From: Halorubrum yunnanense
Lineage (GTDB): Archaea > Halobacteriota > Halobacteria > Halobacteriales > Haloferacaceae
Assembly (NCBI RefSeq): GCF_026586675.1
Contig: NZ_JAODIX010000068.1
Location: forward strand, 10,981 to 68,028
DNA: 57,048 nt
Direction of reading: 5' to 3'
The notes beneath the pieces were generated by a model, which had not been told where the DNA came from, made no database searches, and saw only the letters and a list, made by a program, of their open reading frames with translations. Position numbers and translations under genes: made by a program. Below, piece after piece: positions 18,116-27,992 of this stretch; the first letter of the stretch is position 1, and each line of letters begins with the position of its first letter.

Positions 18116-19440
18116 ATGGCACAACGAGAGTCGTGGGCGACCCGGGCGGGATTCATCCTCGCGGCGGCGGGCAGCGCCGTGGGGCTCGGGAACATCTGGC
18201 GTTTCCCTTCCTCACCGCCGAGTCCGGAGGCGCGGCGTTCCTCGTCGCGTACCTCCTGCTCGTCGTCGGGGTGGGGCTCCCGCTCGTACTCGCGGAGTTC
18301 GTGATCGGACGGCGGTCGAACCGGAACGTGATCGGCGCGTTCGAGGAGCTCGGCCGCTCGAACTGGCGGTTCATCGGCGGACTCGGCGCGCTCGCTGGCT
18401 TCGTCATCCTCTCGTACTACAGCGTGGTCGGCGGCTGGGTGATCCAGTACGTCATCGCGAGCGTCACCGGGGCGTACACCAGCGACCCCGCGGCGTACTT
18501 CGAGTCGGTGTCGGTCGGAGCGAACGCGATCGCCTTCGACGCGCTGTTCATGGCGTTCGTCGCGGGTATCGTCGTCTTCGGCGTTCGCAACGGGCTCGAG
18601 CGCGCGGCGAAGTTCATGATCCCGAGCGTCATCGTCCTGCTCGTGGTCCTCGCCGGCTACGGCGCGACGCTCGAGGGAGCGGCCGAGGGGTACGCCTTCT
18701 ACCTCTCGCCGGACGTCTCGACGCTGTTCGGCGACGCGCTCGCGCTGCTGCCCGACGCCGCCGGGCAGGCATTCTTCACACTCTCGCTCGGGATGGGCGT
18801 GATGGTCACGTACGCCTCCTACCTCGGCGAGGACCGCAGCCTGCTCAACGACAGCCTGATCATCCTCGTCGTCGACACCTCCATCGCTTTCTTGGCCGGG
18901 CTCGCTATCTTCCCGTTCCTGTTCTCGCAGGGCGTCGACCCGGGAACGGGCGGCCCGGGAACGGTGTTCGTCGCGCTCGGCACCGCGTTCGCCGAGTTCC
19001 CGGCCGGCCGGGTCGTCGGCACGGTGTTCTACATCGCGCTGTTCATGGCCGCGGTCACGAGCGCGTTCAGCATCCTCGAGGTGATCGTCGCGTACGTCAC
19101 CGAGACGTTCGACGTCGACCGGAAGCCGGCGACCGTCGGCCTCGCGGTCTTGATCTTCCTCGTGGGGATCCCGACCGCGACCGACCTGACGTACCTCACC
19201 GCCTACGACGTGCTCGCCAACCAGGTGCTGCTCATCGGCGGCGGGCTCCTGCTCGCGGTCTTCGTCGGGTGGGCGTACGCCGACGAGGGGATCGAGGAGT
19301 TCCGGACGGGCATGCGCGGCGGCGACGCGCTCAGCACGGTCTGGATCTGGCTGCTTCGGGTCCCGATCGCCCTGATCCTGCTGTACGTCCTCTACTTCGG
19401 CGTGCAGGCGACCGCTGAGGCCATGCAGGCGGCGCTGTGA
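18116..19440 (+). pseudogene. Na+-dependent neurotransmitter-symporter-family transporter, frameshifted
   Basis: Two overlapping frames together encode a complete 441-residue SNF/SLC6-type transporter that imports amino acids or amines with Na+. Frame one runs from ATG 18116 through the family signature GSAVGLGNIWRFP; frame two resumes with FLTAESGGAAFLVAYLLL and continues through about 11 more helices to 19440. The break is at 18205-18208, where three C stand where the family needs four. A one-base deletion (real or a read error) is the simple explanation. The promoter is intact: cttttatac at 18081-18089, about 30 nt before the ATG. Confidence 0.85.
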
Positions 19441-20234
19441 GCGCTCCGGCGCGCCGCTGACCGGAAATCGACGCGCTGATCTCCCCTCTTTTCGTTCGCT
19501 TCGCTCCCGATCCGACCGACCGTCTCGCGCGTCCCGGTCGGCCTGGTCGCGGGCGGTCGACCGTGTGAGGTGGCCCCTTTGCGGGCCGATCGCGGCGGCG
19601 CCGACGCCCCGGGGAGAGCGGAGCGTCGGTCGAGGGAAATCGGTGCGGCCGGGCGCCACGGCCTGCCGTCCCGGCCCCCAGTGTCCGGACGGACACAAAA
19701 AGGCCCACGTTGCCGGGGGACCGCGCTTATTGAGCTCCCGTCGCTACGATCAGGTGCCGGTGGCCGACGGCTCCATCGGCGATAGTAGAGCGGTACTCGT
19801 CACCGACGGTGTGTCCCCCTCCCTGTGGGACGCGCTCGTTACCCCCACGCCGCCCGTGAGCGATCCGCCGGGGCGCGTCTCGCGGTCCGTCGCACCCGCG
19901 GGGTGCGCCGCTAAGGCCTCGATCGCACCTCTCTTTCCCGCGCGTCGGGTTCGGTATCGGCCGAACGAACGCTGCACTCGACGAGCCGCGTCTCGATCCC
20001 GGCGCGTTGGCGCCCCACCCGGGTAACCCGCCGCCGCTCGAGGCGTGGCACCTCCACCCACGCGAACGCCGTAGCGAAGCGGTTAAGGGCGAACCGCGGG
20101 AAATACGGACAACTCGCTGGTGCGGACACAGCGGGCGCTCGCCGCCGGGATCCCGTCGACGCGATCGACGCGCCCCGGGACGAGACGACATGTGGCCGCC
20201 TCGCGGCTGAATCGCAACCGTCCGCGGACAACAT
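19441..20234. other. Long intergenic region before rpl15e
   Basis: There is no convincing gene over 794 bp. Seen here: a T-rich run just after the transporter (cctcttttcgtt, about 19486-19497) that may terminate it; a TATA-like gcttattg at about 19726-19733; and another gcggttaaggg at 20077-20087 whose expected start point would give rpl15e a 5' leader of about 125 nt. Open frames crossing the region lack the acidic composition of the neighbouring proteins. An undetected RNA gene is possible; signature motifs of RNase P and SRP RNA were not seen. Confidence 0.5.
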
Positions 20235-20825
20235 ATGGCACGAAGCTTCTACTCGCACATCAAGGAGGCGTGGCGGTCCCCCAAGGAGGGGAAACTGGCG
20301 GAGCTGCAGTGGCAGCGCAAACAGGAGTGGCGCAACGAGGGCGCCATCGAGCGCATCGAGCGCCCGACTCGGCTCGATAAGGCCCGCGAGCTCGGCTACA
20401 AGGCCAAGCAGGGCGTCATCGTCGCCCGCGTGAGCGTCCGGAAGGGCGGCTCGCGAAAGCAGCGCCACAAGGCGGGTCGCCGCTCGAAGCGCCAGGGCGT
20501 CAACCGTCTCTCGCGCCGCAAGTCGATCCAGCGCATCGCCGAGGAGCGCGCCTCGCGGAAGTACCGCAACCTCCGCGTGCTCAACTCCTACTGGGTCGGT
20601 GAGGACGGCTCGCAGAAGTGGCACGAGATCATCCTCGTGGACCCCGCCCACCCCGCGATCGAGAACGACGACGACCTCGGGTGGATCACCTCGGACGACC
20701 ACCGCGGGCGCGCCTTCCGCGGGCTCACCTCCGCCGGCACGAAGGGCCGCGGTCAGCGCACGCGCGGCACGGGCACGGAGAAGACCCGCCCGAGCGTCAC
20801 CGGCAACGACCGCCAGGGCAAGTAG
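20235..20825 (+). CDS. rpl15e: 50S ribosomal protein L15e
   Basis: A 196-residue archaeal/eukaryotic-type ribosomal protein of the large subunit. It opens ARSFYSHIKEAWRSPKEGK and contains the basic rRNA-binding stretch VSVRKGGSRKQRHKAGRRSK near residue 70, then YRNLRVLNSYWVGEDGSQKW near 110. It is one of few strongly basic proteins in the window, as expected. Length and sequence are complete. Confidence 0.96.
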   Translation: MARSFYSHIKEAWRSPKEGKLAELQWQRKQEWRNEGAIERIERPTRLDKARELGYKAKQGVIVARVSVRKGGSRKQRHKAGRRSKRQGVNRLSRRKSIQRIAEERASRKYRNLRVLNSYWVGEDGSQKWHEIILVDPAHPAIENDDDLGWITSDDHRGRAFRGLTSAGTKGRGQRTRGTGTEKTRPSVTGNDRQGK

Positions 20826-21140
20826 GCCCGTCCCGGTCTCGACAGACTTCTCTCGTTTATCAGCCGCGTAGTGGCGAGACCGACGTGTCCACAGCGCCCC
20901 CCGATCACAGTACGGTAACGACGAGTCCCGCGGCTCTCCGACTCGGCTCTCAAAAAATGAAACCAGGGGAACGCGAGCGTGCGTGTTCGAGGTGCGATGC
21001 GCGGTCGAAACGGGTCTGAGGGGTGTGAGTGAACCTATCCGAGACTCACGCCTCGCGGGTCGCTATCGCTCACGGGACGTATCGTCCCGTTCGCTTCGAG
21101 GTCTCCCTTCGGTCGACCTCGCTCGCTCCCCGCTCGGCAA
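20826..21140. other. Intergenic region between rpl15e and thermosome with hairpins
   Basis: This convergent gap holds no clear gene. Two inverted repeats are visible: CGGGACG at 21073-21079 with its complement at 21083-21089 (3-nt loop), and CGAGGTC at 21097-21103 with its complement at 21115-21121. A TATA-like gtttatca lies near 20853-20860 with no following reading frame of note. Confidence 0.5.
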
Positions 21141-21161
21141 CGAGGTTCTTTCAGAACCTCG
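21141..21161 (-). terminator. Hairpin directly after the thermosome stop codon
   Basis: CGAGGTTCT at 21141-21149 and its exact complement at 21153-21161 form a 9-bp stem with a 3-nt loop, one base beyond the stop codon of the thermosome gene. It could terminate or stabilise that mRNA. Archaeal termination usually needs only a T-tract, so a stability role is as likely. Confidence 0.55.
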
Positions 21162-21162
21162 C

Positions 21163-22821
<1,659 letters not shown>

Positions 22822-22844
22822 ACACTGTTTGATTGATTGTGATT

Positions 22845-22854
22845 CTATATAAAC
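22845..22854 (-). promoter_or_regulatory. TATA box of the thermosome gene
   Basis: On the minus strand this reads gtttatatag, 24-33 nt before the ATG. It is one of the strongest TATA matches in the window, in keeping with a highly expressed heat-shock gene. Confidence 0.8.
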
Positions 22855-22994
22855 CCGTCGGTGAGAAACGATCGAGCCGCGCCGGGATCGGCGGTCCGAA
22901 ATCCGACAAAAACGCCGGACTCCGGTCGCTTCCCCCGTCGCATATGCGGGTAGTTAGCATGCCACCCCGCGGCGATTCTGGCGCCCACACAGGC

Positions 22995-23006
22995 CTATTT
23001 ATATAC
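22995..23006. promoter_or_regulatory. Second strong TATA-like element upstream of the thermosome
   Basis: The run ctatttatatac is nearly symmetric and could work on either strand. On the plus strand it would start RNA near 23030, where two near-identical 21-nt sequences (about 23042-23062 and 23072-23092) follow but no gene is evident. On the minus strand it would give a long thermosome leader. Its role is open. Confidence 0.4.
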
Positions 23007-23136
23007 CTCGACGTCCGTCGCGGCGGGGAGACAGACGAGAGAGGCGCGTCGCTCTCGGAGTGCGAGACGGCGGGCGCGTCGCTCCCGGAGTGCGGTTACG
23101 AATCGAAAAGCGAAGGCGGCATTCGGTCGCGAGCGG

Positions 23137-23301
23137 TCACCGATCGAGCTCGTCCCCGTCGAGGTAGTTCGAGTCGACCTCGTCGAGCGTCGGTTCCGGC
23201 GGTTCGTCGGCGGCGTCGAGCTCGCGTTCGTTGAGGCGGCTCTCCAGCTGCCGGCGCTTGTTCTTCCCCTTCCGTTCGCGACCCGATTTCGTGTCTGGCA
23301 T
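23137..23301 (-). CDS. Small conserved charged protein, unknown function
   Basis: A 54-residue protein. The N-terminal half is basic (PDTKSGRERKGKNKRRQLES) and the C-terminal half is strongly acidic (DEPPEPTLDEVDSNYLDGDE). The split-charge design is seen in small haloarchaeal proteins that may bind nucleic acid, but no function is known to me. The start MPDTKSG was chosen because a minus-strand catatgtg lies about 30 nt upstream. Confidence 0.65.
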   Translation of the reverse strand: MPDTKSGRERKGKNKRRQLESRLNERELDAADEPPEPTLDEVDSNYLDGDELDR

Positions 23302-23413
23302 CGTCACCCGTGACAACACAACCCACACATATGAGTCTTGTGTCGGTGTGCGGAAACGTCGAGCGACGGGGTGGAGACGGCGCTGTGGCTACGAACTCGC
23401 GTCGGCCTGAAAA

Positions 23414-23495
23414 CGCCAGGAGAGGGATTTGAACCCCCGATCCCAGAAGGGAACACGCTTTCCAGGCGTGCGCCTTACCACTCGGCCATCCTGGC
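23414..23495 (-). tRNA. tRNA-Ser (anticodon GGA)
   Basis: On the minus strand a cloverleaf folds completely. The acceptor stem is GCCAGGA with TCCTGGC and discriminator G. The D arm is TGGCCGAGTGGTAAGGC, the anticodon stem CACGC/GCGTG has loop CTGGAAA (anticodon at plus 23461-23463), the variable arm is long (TCCC/GGGA stem), and the T loop is TTCAAAT. The long variable arm and discriminator G fit serine. No intron is present and CCA is not encoded. Confidence 0.97.
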
Positions 23496-23522
23496 TCACG
23501 TCGAGGTAATCCGCTGTGACTG

Positions 23523-23798
23523 TTAAGTCCTTCTCTTCGGGTGCTTCGTCCGCAGTCGATGCTCCGTCGCGTAGGCGATCCCGCCGGACGCGACGGCGAC
23601 CGCCGCGGCGAGCCCGATCACGCCACCGTATCCGACCGGGAGGTCGCCCGCGGCGATCCGGAACCCCTGCGCGAGCACGAGGAACGAGAACCCCCCGACG
23701 AGCCCCCACAGGGCGGCCGACTTCGCTCTGGCGCGCTTCGTCGGCCCGGGAGCCCGCGTCTCGGACCCGCCCGTGGCTCGTCCGCCGTCGCCGTTCAT
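23523..23798 (-). CDS. Small two-helix membrane protein, unknown function
   Basis: A 91-residue protein with a hydrophilic N-terminus, basic stop-transfer residues (TKRARAKSAALWGL) and two helices (GLVGGFSFLVLAQGFRIAAG and GYGGVIGLAAAVAVASGGIA), ending in a basic tail RTKHPKRRT. It begins one base after the ridA stop and is probably co-transcribed with it. No function can be assigned. Confidence 0.7.
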   Translation of the reverse strand: MNGDGGRATGGSETRAPGPTKRARAKSAALWGLVGGFSFLVLAQGFRIAAGDLPVGYGGVIGLAAAVAVASGGIAYATEHRLRTKHPKRRT

Positions 23799-23799
23799 C

Positions 23800-24180
23800 C
23801 TACTCGACGACGGCGACTGCCTCTATCTCGACGCCGACGCCCTTCGGGAGGGCGCCCGCCTGCACCGCCGAGCGCGCCGGCGGCGACTCGCCGAAGTAGC
23901 CCGCGTACGCCTCGTTCATCTCATCGAAGTCGTCGATGTCGGCGAGGAAGACCGTCGTCTTCAGCACGTCCGTCGGTTCCGCGCCCGCCTCGTCGAGCAC
24001 GGCGACGAGGTTGTCGAGGGCTCGCTCGGTCTGTTCCGCGATCGGCGCGTCGCCGAGGAGGTCGCCGTCAGGCGTCAGCGGGATCTGCCCGGCCGTGAAG
24101 ACGAGGTCGCCGTTCGTCGTCGCCTGGCTGTACGCCCCGACCGCCTCGGGCGCCCCGTCCGTGTGGACGATATCCTTCAT
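23800..24180 (-). CDS. ridA: RidA family deaminase (YjgF/YER057c/UK114)
   Basis: A 126-residue protein that hydrolyses reactive enamine/imine intermediates produced by PLP enzymes. Family marks are GAYSQATTNGDLVFTAGQIP near residue 15, the catalytic-pocket Arg in PPARSAVQAGALPKG near 103, and the terminal GVGVEIEAVAVV. It probably forms trimers. The start MKDIVHTD matches the family; upstream in-frame residues do not. It is followed directly by the small membrane protein gene. Confidence 0.94.
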   Translation of the reverse strand: MKDIVHTDGAPEAVGAYSQATTNGDLVFTAGQIPLTPDGDLLGDAPIAEQTERALDNLVAVLDEAGAEPTDVLKTTVFLADIDDFDEMNEAYAGYFGESPPARSAVQAGALPKGVGVEIEAVAVVE

Positions 24181-24300
24181 ACCCCTCCACGTTCGGCGGG
24201 CCGCCGTAAGAGTGGCGGGGGACGCCTCCTCGAGAGAACCGTACCGGACCTCCCTCAACCACCGTTGATCCTATATCCCTCGCCTGCTAACACGCGACAC

Positions 24301-24717
24301 ATGACGGGAGGTACCCTCCTTCCGGTCGCCTCGGTGTTCACGGCGGTGATCGCCGCCAACCTCGCCCTCGCGTGGCTCCTCGCGAGGCGGGACTGGGAGC
24401 GGCCCGAGATCCTCGGGTCGGCCGGCGATTCGTCGCCCTCGGAGTCGGAGTCCGGACCGGGAGCCCACCCGGACGGCTCCCCGGCAGCTGGCCCGGAGTT
24501 CGCCGCGGACGCCGACACCGGATCGTCGGCGACCGGAACCGTTCCGGACGGAGACCCGCCGTCGATCGACGTCGACGGCGAGACCGTCGTCTGCCAGCAC
24601 TGCGGGGCGGAGAACCGATCGGACTTCCGCTACTGCCGGTGGTGCGTCCGGTCGGGGTTCCCGGCCCAAGGCTCGGGCGCCGTCGGCGGCTCGGGGGTGA
24701 CCGAGGGTTCGCCGTGA
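24301..24717 (+). CDS. Membrane-anchored zinc-ribbon protein
   Basis: A 138-residue protein with one N-terminal helix (LLPVASVFTAVIAANLALAW), a long acidic Ser/Gly/Pro linker and a zinc ribbon with CQHCGAENRSDFRYCRWC near residue 100. Zinc ribbons of this kind usually mediate protein contacts. Similar proteins are annotated only by domain number. A TATA-like cctatatcc at 24270-24278 lies 23-31 nt before the ATG. It converges with ubaA. Confidence 0.75.
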   Translation: MTGGTLLPVASVFTAVIAANLALAWLLARRDWERPEILGSAGDSSPSESESGPGAHPDGSPAAGPEFAADADTGSSATGTVPDGDPPSIDVDGETVVCQHCGAENRSDFRYCRWCVRSGFPAQGSGAVGGSGVTEGSP

Positions 24718-24742
24718 CCGGCGTCGGACCACACCCGCAGAC

Positions 24743-25555
24743 TCAGTCCGCGTCCACGCGACAGCCGCCCGAGTAGTCGATCCCGTCGATCGTCTCGATG
24801 GCGTCGTCGCCGCACACCGGACAGTCCGGATTCCGCCGGTACGGGACCGTCTCGAAGCTCAGGTCCATCGCGTCGTAAAAGAGGAGTCGACCGCCAAGCG
24901 TCTCCCCGACCCCGAGCAGGAGCTTGATCGCCTCGGTGGCCTGGACGCAGCCGACCGTGCCGGGGAGCACGCCGAGCACGCCCGTGGCCGCGCAGTCGGG
25001 CACCGTCCCGGGCTCGGGCGCCTCCGGGAACAGACACCGGTAGCAGGGGCCCTCGGGGACGAGCGTCGTCGCCTGTCCCTCGAACTTGTAGATGGCGCCG
25101 TGGACCACCGGCAGCCCCTCGATCCGGGCTGCGTCGTTGACGACGTACCGCGTCCGGAAGTTGTCCGCGCAGTCGACGACCACGTCGTACCCGGCCAGCA
25201 GGTCGCGGACGTTCCCCTCGTCGAGGCGCGTCTCGCGGGCCTCCACGTCGATGTCGGGGTTGAGCCGGTCGACGTACCGCGCCGCGGACTCGACCTTGGG
25301 CTCGCCCACGTCGGCGTCGCCGTGGATCACCTGCCGCTGAAGGTTCGAGCGCTCGACGACGTCGTCGTCGACAATCCCGATGGTGCCCACGCCGGCGGCC
25401 GCGAGGTACTGGATGACCGGCGCGCCGAGCCCGCCCGCCCCGATCACGAGGGCGCGCCCGTCGAGGAGCCGCTTCTGCCCCTCCGGGCCGACCTCGTCCA
25501 TAATCACGTGTCTTGAGTACCGGTCGAGCTGGTCGGCGTCGAGCGAGAGACTCAT
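24743..25555 (-). CDS. ubaA: SAMP-activating E1-like enzyme / MoeB-type adenylyltransferase
   Basis: A 270-residue E1-like enzyme that adenylates the C-terminus of ubiquitin-like SAMPs, for both protein conjugation and sulfur transfer (tRNA thiolation, molybdopterin). Marks are ALVIGAGGLGAPVIQYLAAA near residue 31, the Arg-finger region NLQRQVIHGDADVGEPK near 70, VVDCADNFRTRYVVND near 121, zinc pairs CYRCLFP and CPVCGDD, and the catalytic-Cys region PDCAATGVLGVLPG near 180. Haloarchaea use one such E1 for all SAMPs. SAMP2 is encoded about 13 kb away. A minus-strand TATA (cgattatacc, 25578-25587) lies 23-32 nt upstream of the ATG. Confidence 0.93.
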   Translation of the reverse strand: MSLSLDADQLDRYSRHVIMDEVGPEGQKRLLDGRALVIGAGGLGAPVIQYLAAAGVGTIGIVDDDVVERSNLQRQVIHGDADVGEPKVESAARYVDRLNPDIDVEARETRLDEGNVRDLLAGYDVVVDCADNFRTRYVVNDAARIEGLPVVHGAIYKFEGQATTLVPEGPCYRCLFPEAPEPGTVPDCAATGVLGVLPGTVGCVQATEAIKLLLGVGETLGGRLLFYDAMDLSFETVPYRRNPDCPVCGDDAIETIDGIDYSGGCRVDAD

Positions 25556-25639
25556 GGATCGGTGTGTGTCGGGAGCCGGTATAATCGTGTTCCCGACTGT
25601 ACGACGTTTGAGTGTTCTCGGGGCTCGGCGGTTCTGTTG

Positions 25640-26052
25640 GTTGTTTATAAACAGCTGACCTCGATCTGACGATGAACACCTGCAAAGCCCAGGCCGCTCG
25701 CCTATAAATGGTTGACTGCAGACCGGCGGCGAACATATCCAAAGCCTCAGCCGCTCGGATCTGTGTGATCGACTTCCTCGCGGTGAACACCTCCAAAGCC
25801 CCAGCCGTGAGGACGGCGCACGCTCGCCGCGCTCCTCGGTCGTTCGCTTCGCTCACTCCCTGCGGTGCTCGCGTCGTCTGCGCCGTCCTCACGGCTGCCC
25901 CTTTGAGTCCCACCCCGCCCCGCACAGCAACCACACCTCACACCTCCCCAGCCTCGTCGCTCACTCCGTTCGCGACTCCCTCGCACGCGCTGACTCGCGG
26001 CCGCCGAGGGCGGCCGCTCGCAGGCGCGCGCCACCGCAGACTCATTTATAAA
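25640..26052 (-). repeat. Dispersed structured element, copy 2
   Basis: Read on the minus strand: a TATA-like tttataaat near 26044-26052; head box GCGGTGGCGCG near 26028-26038; hairpin P1 with 9-bp arms 25997-26005 and 26009-26017 (3-nt loop); conserved blocks GAGGCTGGGGAGG and GGGACTCAAAGGGGCAG; hairpin P2 with perfect 19-bp arms 25879-25897 and 25802-25820 around a 58-nt loop; then three tail units (25754-25807 of 54 nt, 25697-25753 and 25640-25696 of 57 nt). The last two units end in TATA-like sequences. The tail points at the ubaA promoter and the head lies before the ornithine-cyclodeaminase-family gene. Confidence 0.88.
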
Positions 26053-26162
26053 TCAAATTCATAAATCACGTCACCGACGCTCCCGTGTGGGACCTCACCG
26101 TCGCCCCCGCGCCCGCCGTCGATCCAGCAGGGTTCAAGTACCCTTCTGGCAAAGCTTGCGGT

Positions 26163-27221
26163 ATGCAGACGCTGCTTCTCAACGCGGACGACGTCGACGA
26201 GAACGCCCGGATGGACCGCGTCATCGACGCGGTGCGCGGCGCGTTCACGGCCTACGAGCGCGGGAACGCGAAGATGCCGGCGAAGTCGTACATCGACCTC
26301 CCGGAGTACGACGGCGACTTCCGGTCGATGCCCGCCTACCTCGACATCCGCGCCGAGGACACCGCGGAGGAGACCGGGTGGGACGCCGCCGGGATCAAAT
26401 GGGTGAACGCCCACCCGGACAACCCCGCCGACCACGGCCTCCCGACCGTGATGGGGACGATGATCTACTCCGACCCCGAGACGGCGTTCCCGCTGGCGAT
26501 TCTCGACGGCACGACGCTCACGATGAAGCGCACGGGCGCGGCCGCCGCGGTCGCCACCGACCACCTCGCGGTCCCCGACGCGACCTCGCTCGGGATCGTC
26601 GGCGCCGGCGTCCAGTCGTACACCCAGCTGGAGGCGATCGCCGAGGTGCGCGACATCGAGGAGGTCGTGGTCAGCGACCTCGACGAGGAGCGCGTGGCGG
26701 ACTTCGTCGACGCCTTCGGCGACCGGTTCGACGTCCGGGCGGGCTCTCCCTCGGCGGCCGGGCACTGCGACGTGCTCTCGACGGTGACGCCCGTCGAGGA
26801 CCCGATCGTCGGCCCCGACGACGTGGGCGAGCACACCCACGTCAACGCGATGGGCGCCGACGCCGAGGGCAAACACGAGCTCGCGGACGACCTCCTCCTC
26901 GACGCGACCGTCGTCATCGACGACCGCGAGCAGTGCACCCACTCCGGCGAGATCAACGTCCCCTACGCGGCGGGGACGCTCACCGACGACGACATCTATG
27001 GCGAGGTCGGCGAGATCGTCGTCGGGAACCGACCGGGCCGAGCCGGTGTCGACGCGGGAAGCGACGCCCCCGACGCGGACGCGGAGGGCGTCACCGGGGT
27101 CACTGTCTTCGACTCGACCGGCCTCGCGATCCAGGACGTCGCCGCCGCCCGCGTCGTCTACGAGCAGGCCGACGACAACGACAACGGCTACCCGTTCGAC
27201 CTGCTCGGGCTCGCGGAGTAA
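26163..27221 (+). CDS. Ornithine cyclodeaminase / alanine dehydrogenase family protein
   Basis: A 352-residue NAD-dependent enzyme of the OCD/mu-crystallin family. The N-terminal half has AKSYIDLPEYDGDFRSMPAY and the active-site Lys in AGIKWVNAHPDNP near residue 80; the Rossmann half has LGIVGAGVQSYTQLEAIAEV near 143 and HVNAMGADAEGKHEL near 228. Members make alanine, proline (from ornithine) or reduce ketimines; the substrate cannot be settled from sequence. The ATG at 26163 starts at the family N-terminus (MQTLLLNADDV). Confidence 0.88.
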   Translation: MQTLLLNADDVDENARMDRVIDAVRGAFTAYERGNAKMPAKSYIDLPEYDGDFRSMPAYLDIRAEDTAEETGWDAAGIKWVNAHPDNPADHGLPTVMGTMIYSDPETAFPLAILDGTTLTMKRTGAAAAVATDHLAVPDATSLGIVGAGVQSYTQLEAIAEVRDIEEVVVSDLDEERVADFVDAFGDRFDVRAGSPSAAGHCDVLSTVTPVEDPIVGPDDVGEHTHVNAMGADAEGKHELADDLLLDATVVIDDREQCTHSGEINVPYAAGTLTDDDIYGEVGEIVVGNRPGRAGVDAGSDAPDADAEGVTGVTVFDSTGLAIQDVAAARVVYEQADDNDNGYPFDLLGLAE

Positions 27222-27257
27222 CCGGAGCGACCGCCTTTTACCGCCGCCGCGCCTATC

Positions 27258-27866
27258 GTGCCCGTGCAACTCGTCAGCGTCGCCGCGCTCGCGGAGAACC
27301 GAGTGATCGGCAACGACGGCGGCGTCCCGTGGCCGGACCTCCCCGAAGACGTCCGCCAGTACCGCGAGCGCGTCGCCGGCTCGCCCGTCGTCCTCGGCCG
27401 CCGGACCTTCGACTCCATGCCCGACGACCTCCCCGGCCGCCGGCAGATCGTCGTGAGCCGCAGCGTCGATTCGGTGGACGAGCCCACCGCGGTCGTCGCC
27501 GACGGCGTCGACGCGGCGGTCGAACTCGCCCGCGAGAAAGTCCGCGAACGAACCGATGCCCGCGCGGCCGACGGCGTCGCCGGCGAGGCGTCGCCCGCCG
27601 GAACCGGACCGGTCGACGCTCGCCCGGATGACTCCCTCCCAGACGACCCCCTCTCGGACGCCGCCGTCTACGTCCTCGGGGGCGGGACGATATACGAGCT
27701 GTTCCAGCCCCGCGTCGACCGGATGGTCCTCAGCCACGTCGACGGCGCCTACGAGGGCGACACCCGGTTCCCGGCGTGGGACGAGACGGCGTGGCGCGTG
27801 GTCGACGAGACGGCGTACGACGGGTTCACCCTCCGCGAGTGGGTCCGGCGCGCGGACGCGACCTGA
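27258..27866 (+). CDS. folA: Dihydrofolate reductase with acidic insertion
   Basis: This enzyme reduces dihydrofolate with NADPH for thymidylate and purine synthesis. The 202 residues show the DHFR core VSVAALAENRVIGNDGGVPW, then VVLGRRTFDSM, RQIVVSRS and YVLGGGTIYELFQ. The usual length is about 160; the excess is an acidic insertion (about residues 95-132, ending DDSLPDDPLSD) between the central sheet and the GGG motif. The GTG start has a TATA-like cctttta at 27234-27240, 18-24 nt upstream; a second GTG two codons on is possible. Confidence 0.92.
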   Translation: MPVQLVSVAALAENRVIGNDGGVPWPDLPEDVRQYRERVAGSPVVLGRRTFDSMPDDLPGRRQIVVSRSVDSVDEPTAVVADGVDAAVELAREKVRERTDARAADGVAGEASPAGTGPVDARPDDSLPDDPLSDAAVYVLGGGTIYELFQPRVDRMVLSHVDGAYEGDTRFPAWDETAWRVVDETAYDGFTLREWVRRADAT

Positions 27867-27992
27867 CCGCCGCGGACGCCTCCCGCCGCGGACGCCTCCT
27901 GCCGCGGCTCGTCACACGAGCGCCTGTGGTTCTCACATCTGCGAGTCGGGGCCGTTGATTAAGTAGACTCGCTCTCTTCGACTAAGCTGAAC

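Noticed and set aside
19755-20026. GTG frame at the distance expected from a TATA-like box
   Set aside because: The 90-residue translation is basic, Pro/Arg-rich and unlike haloarchaeal proteins; no motif.
19441-20234. SRP RNA or RNase P RNA gene
   Set aside because: I looked on both strands for the conserved SRP helix-8 and RNase P core sequences and did not see them; without a covariance search no call is made.
20957-21019. 20-codon frame with a CSRC motif
   Set aside because: Too short, no promoter at the right distance and no sign of coding constraint.
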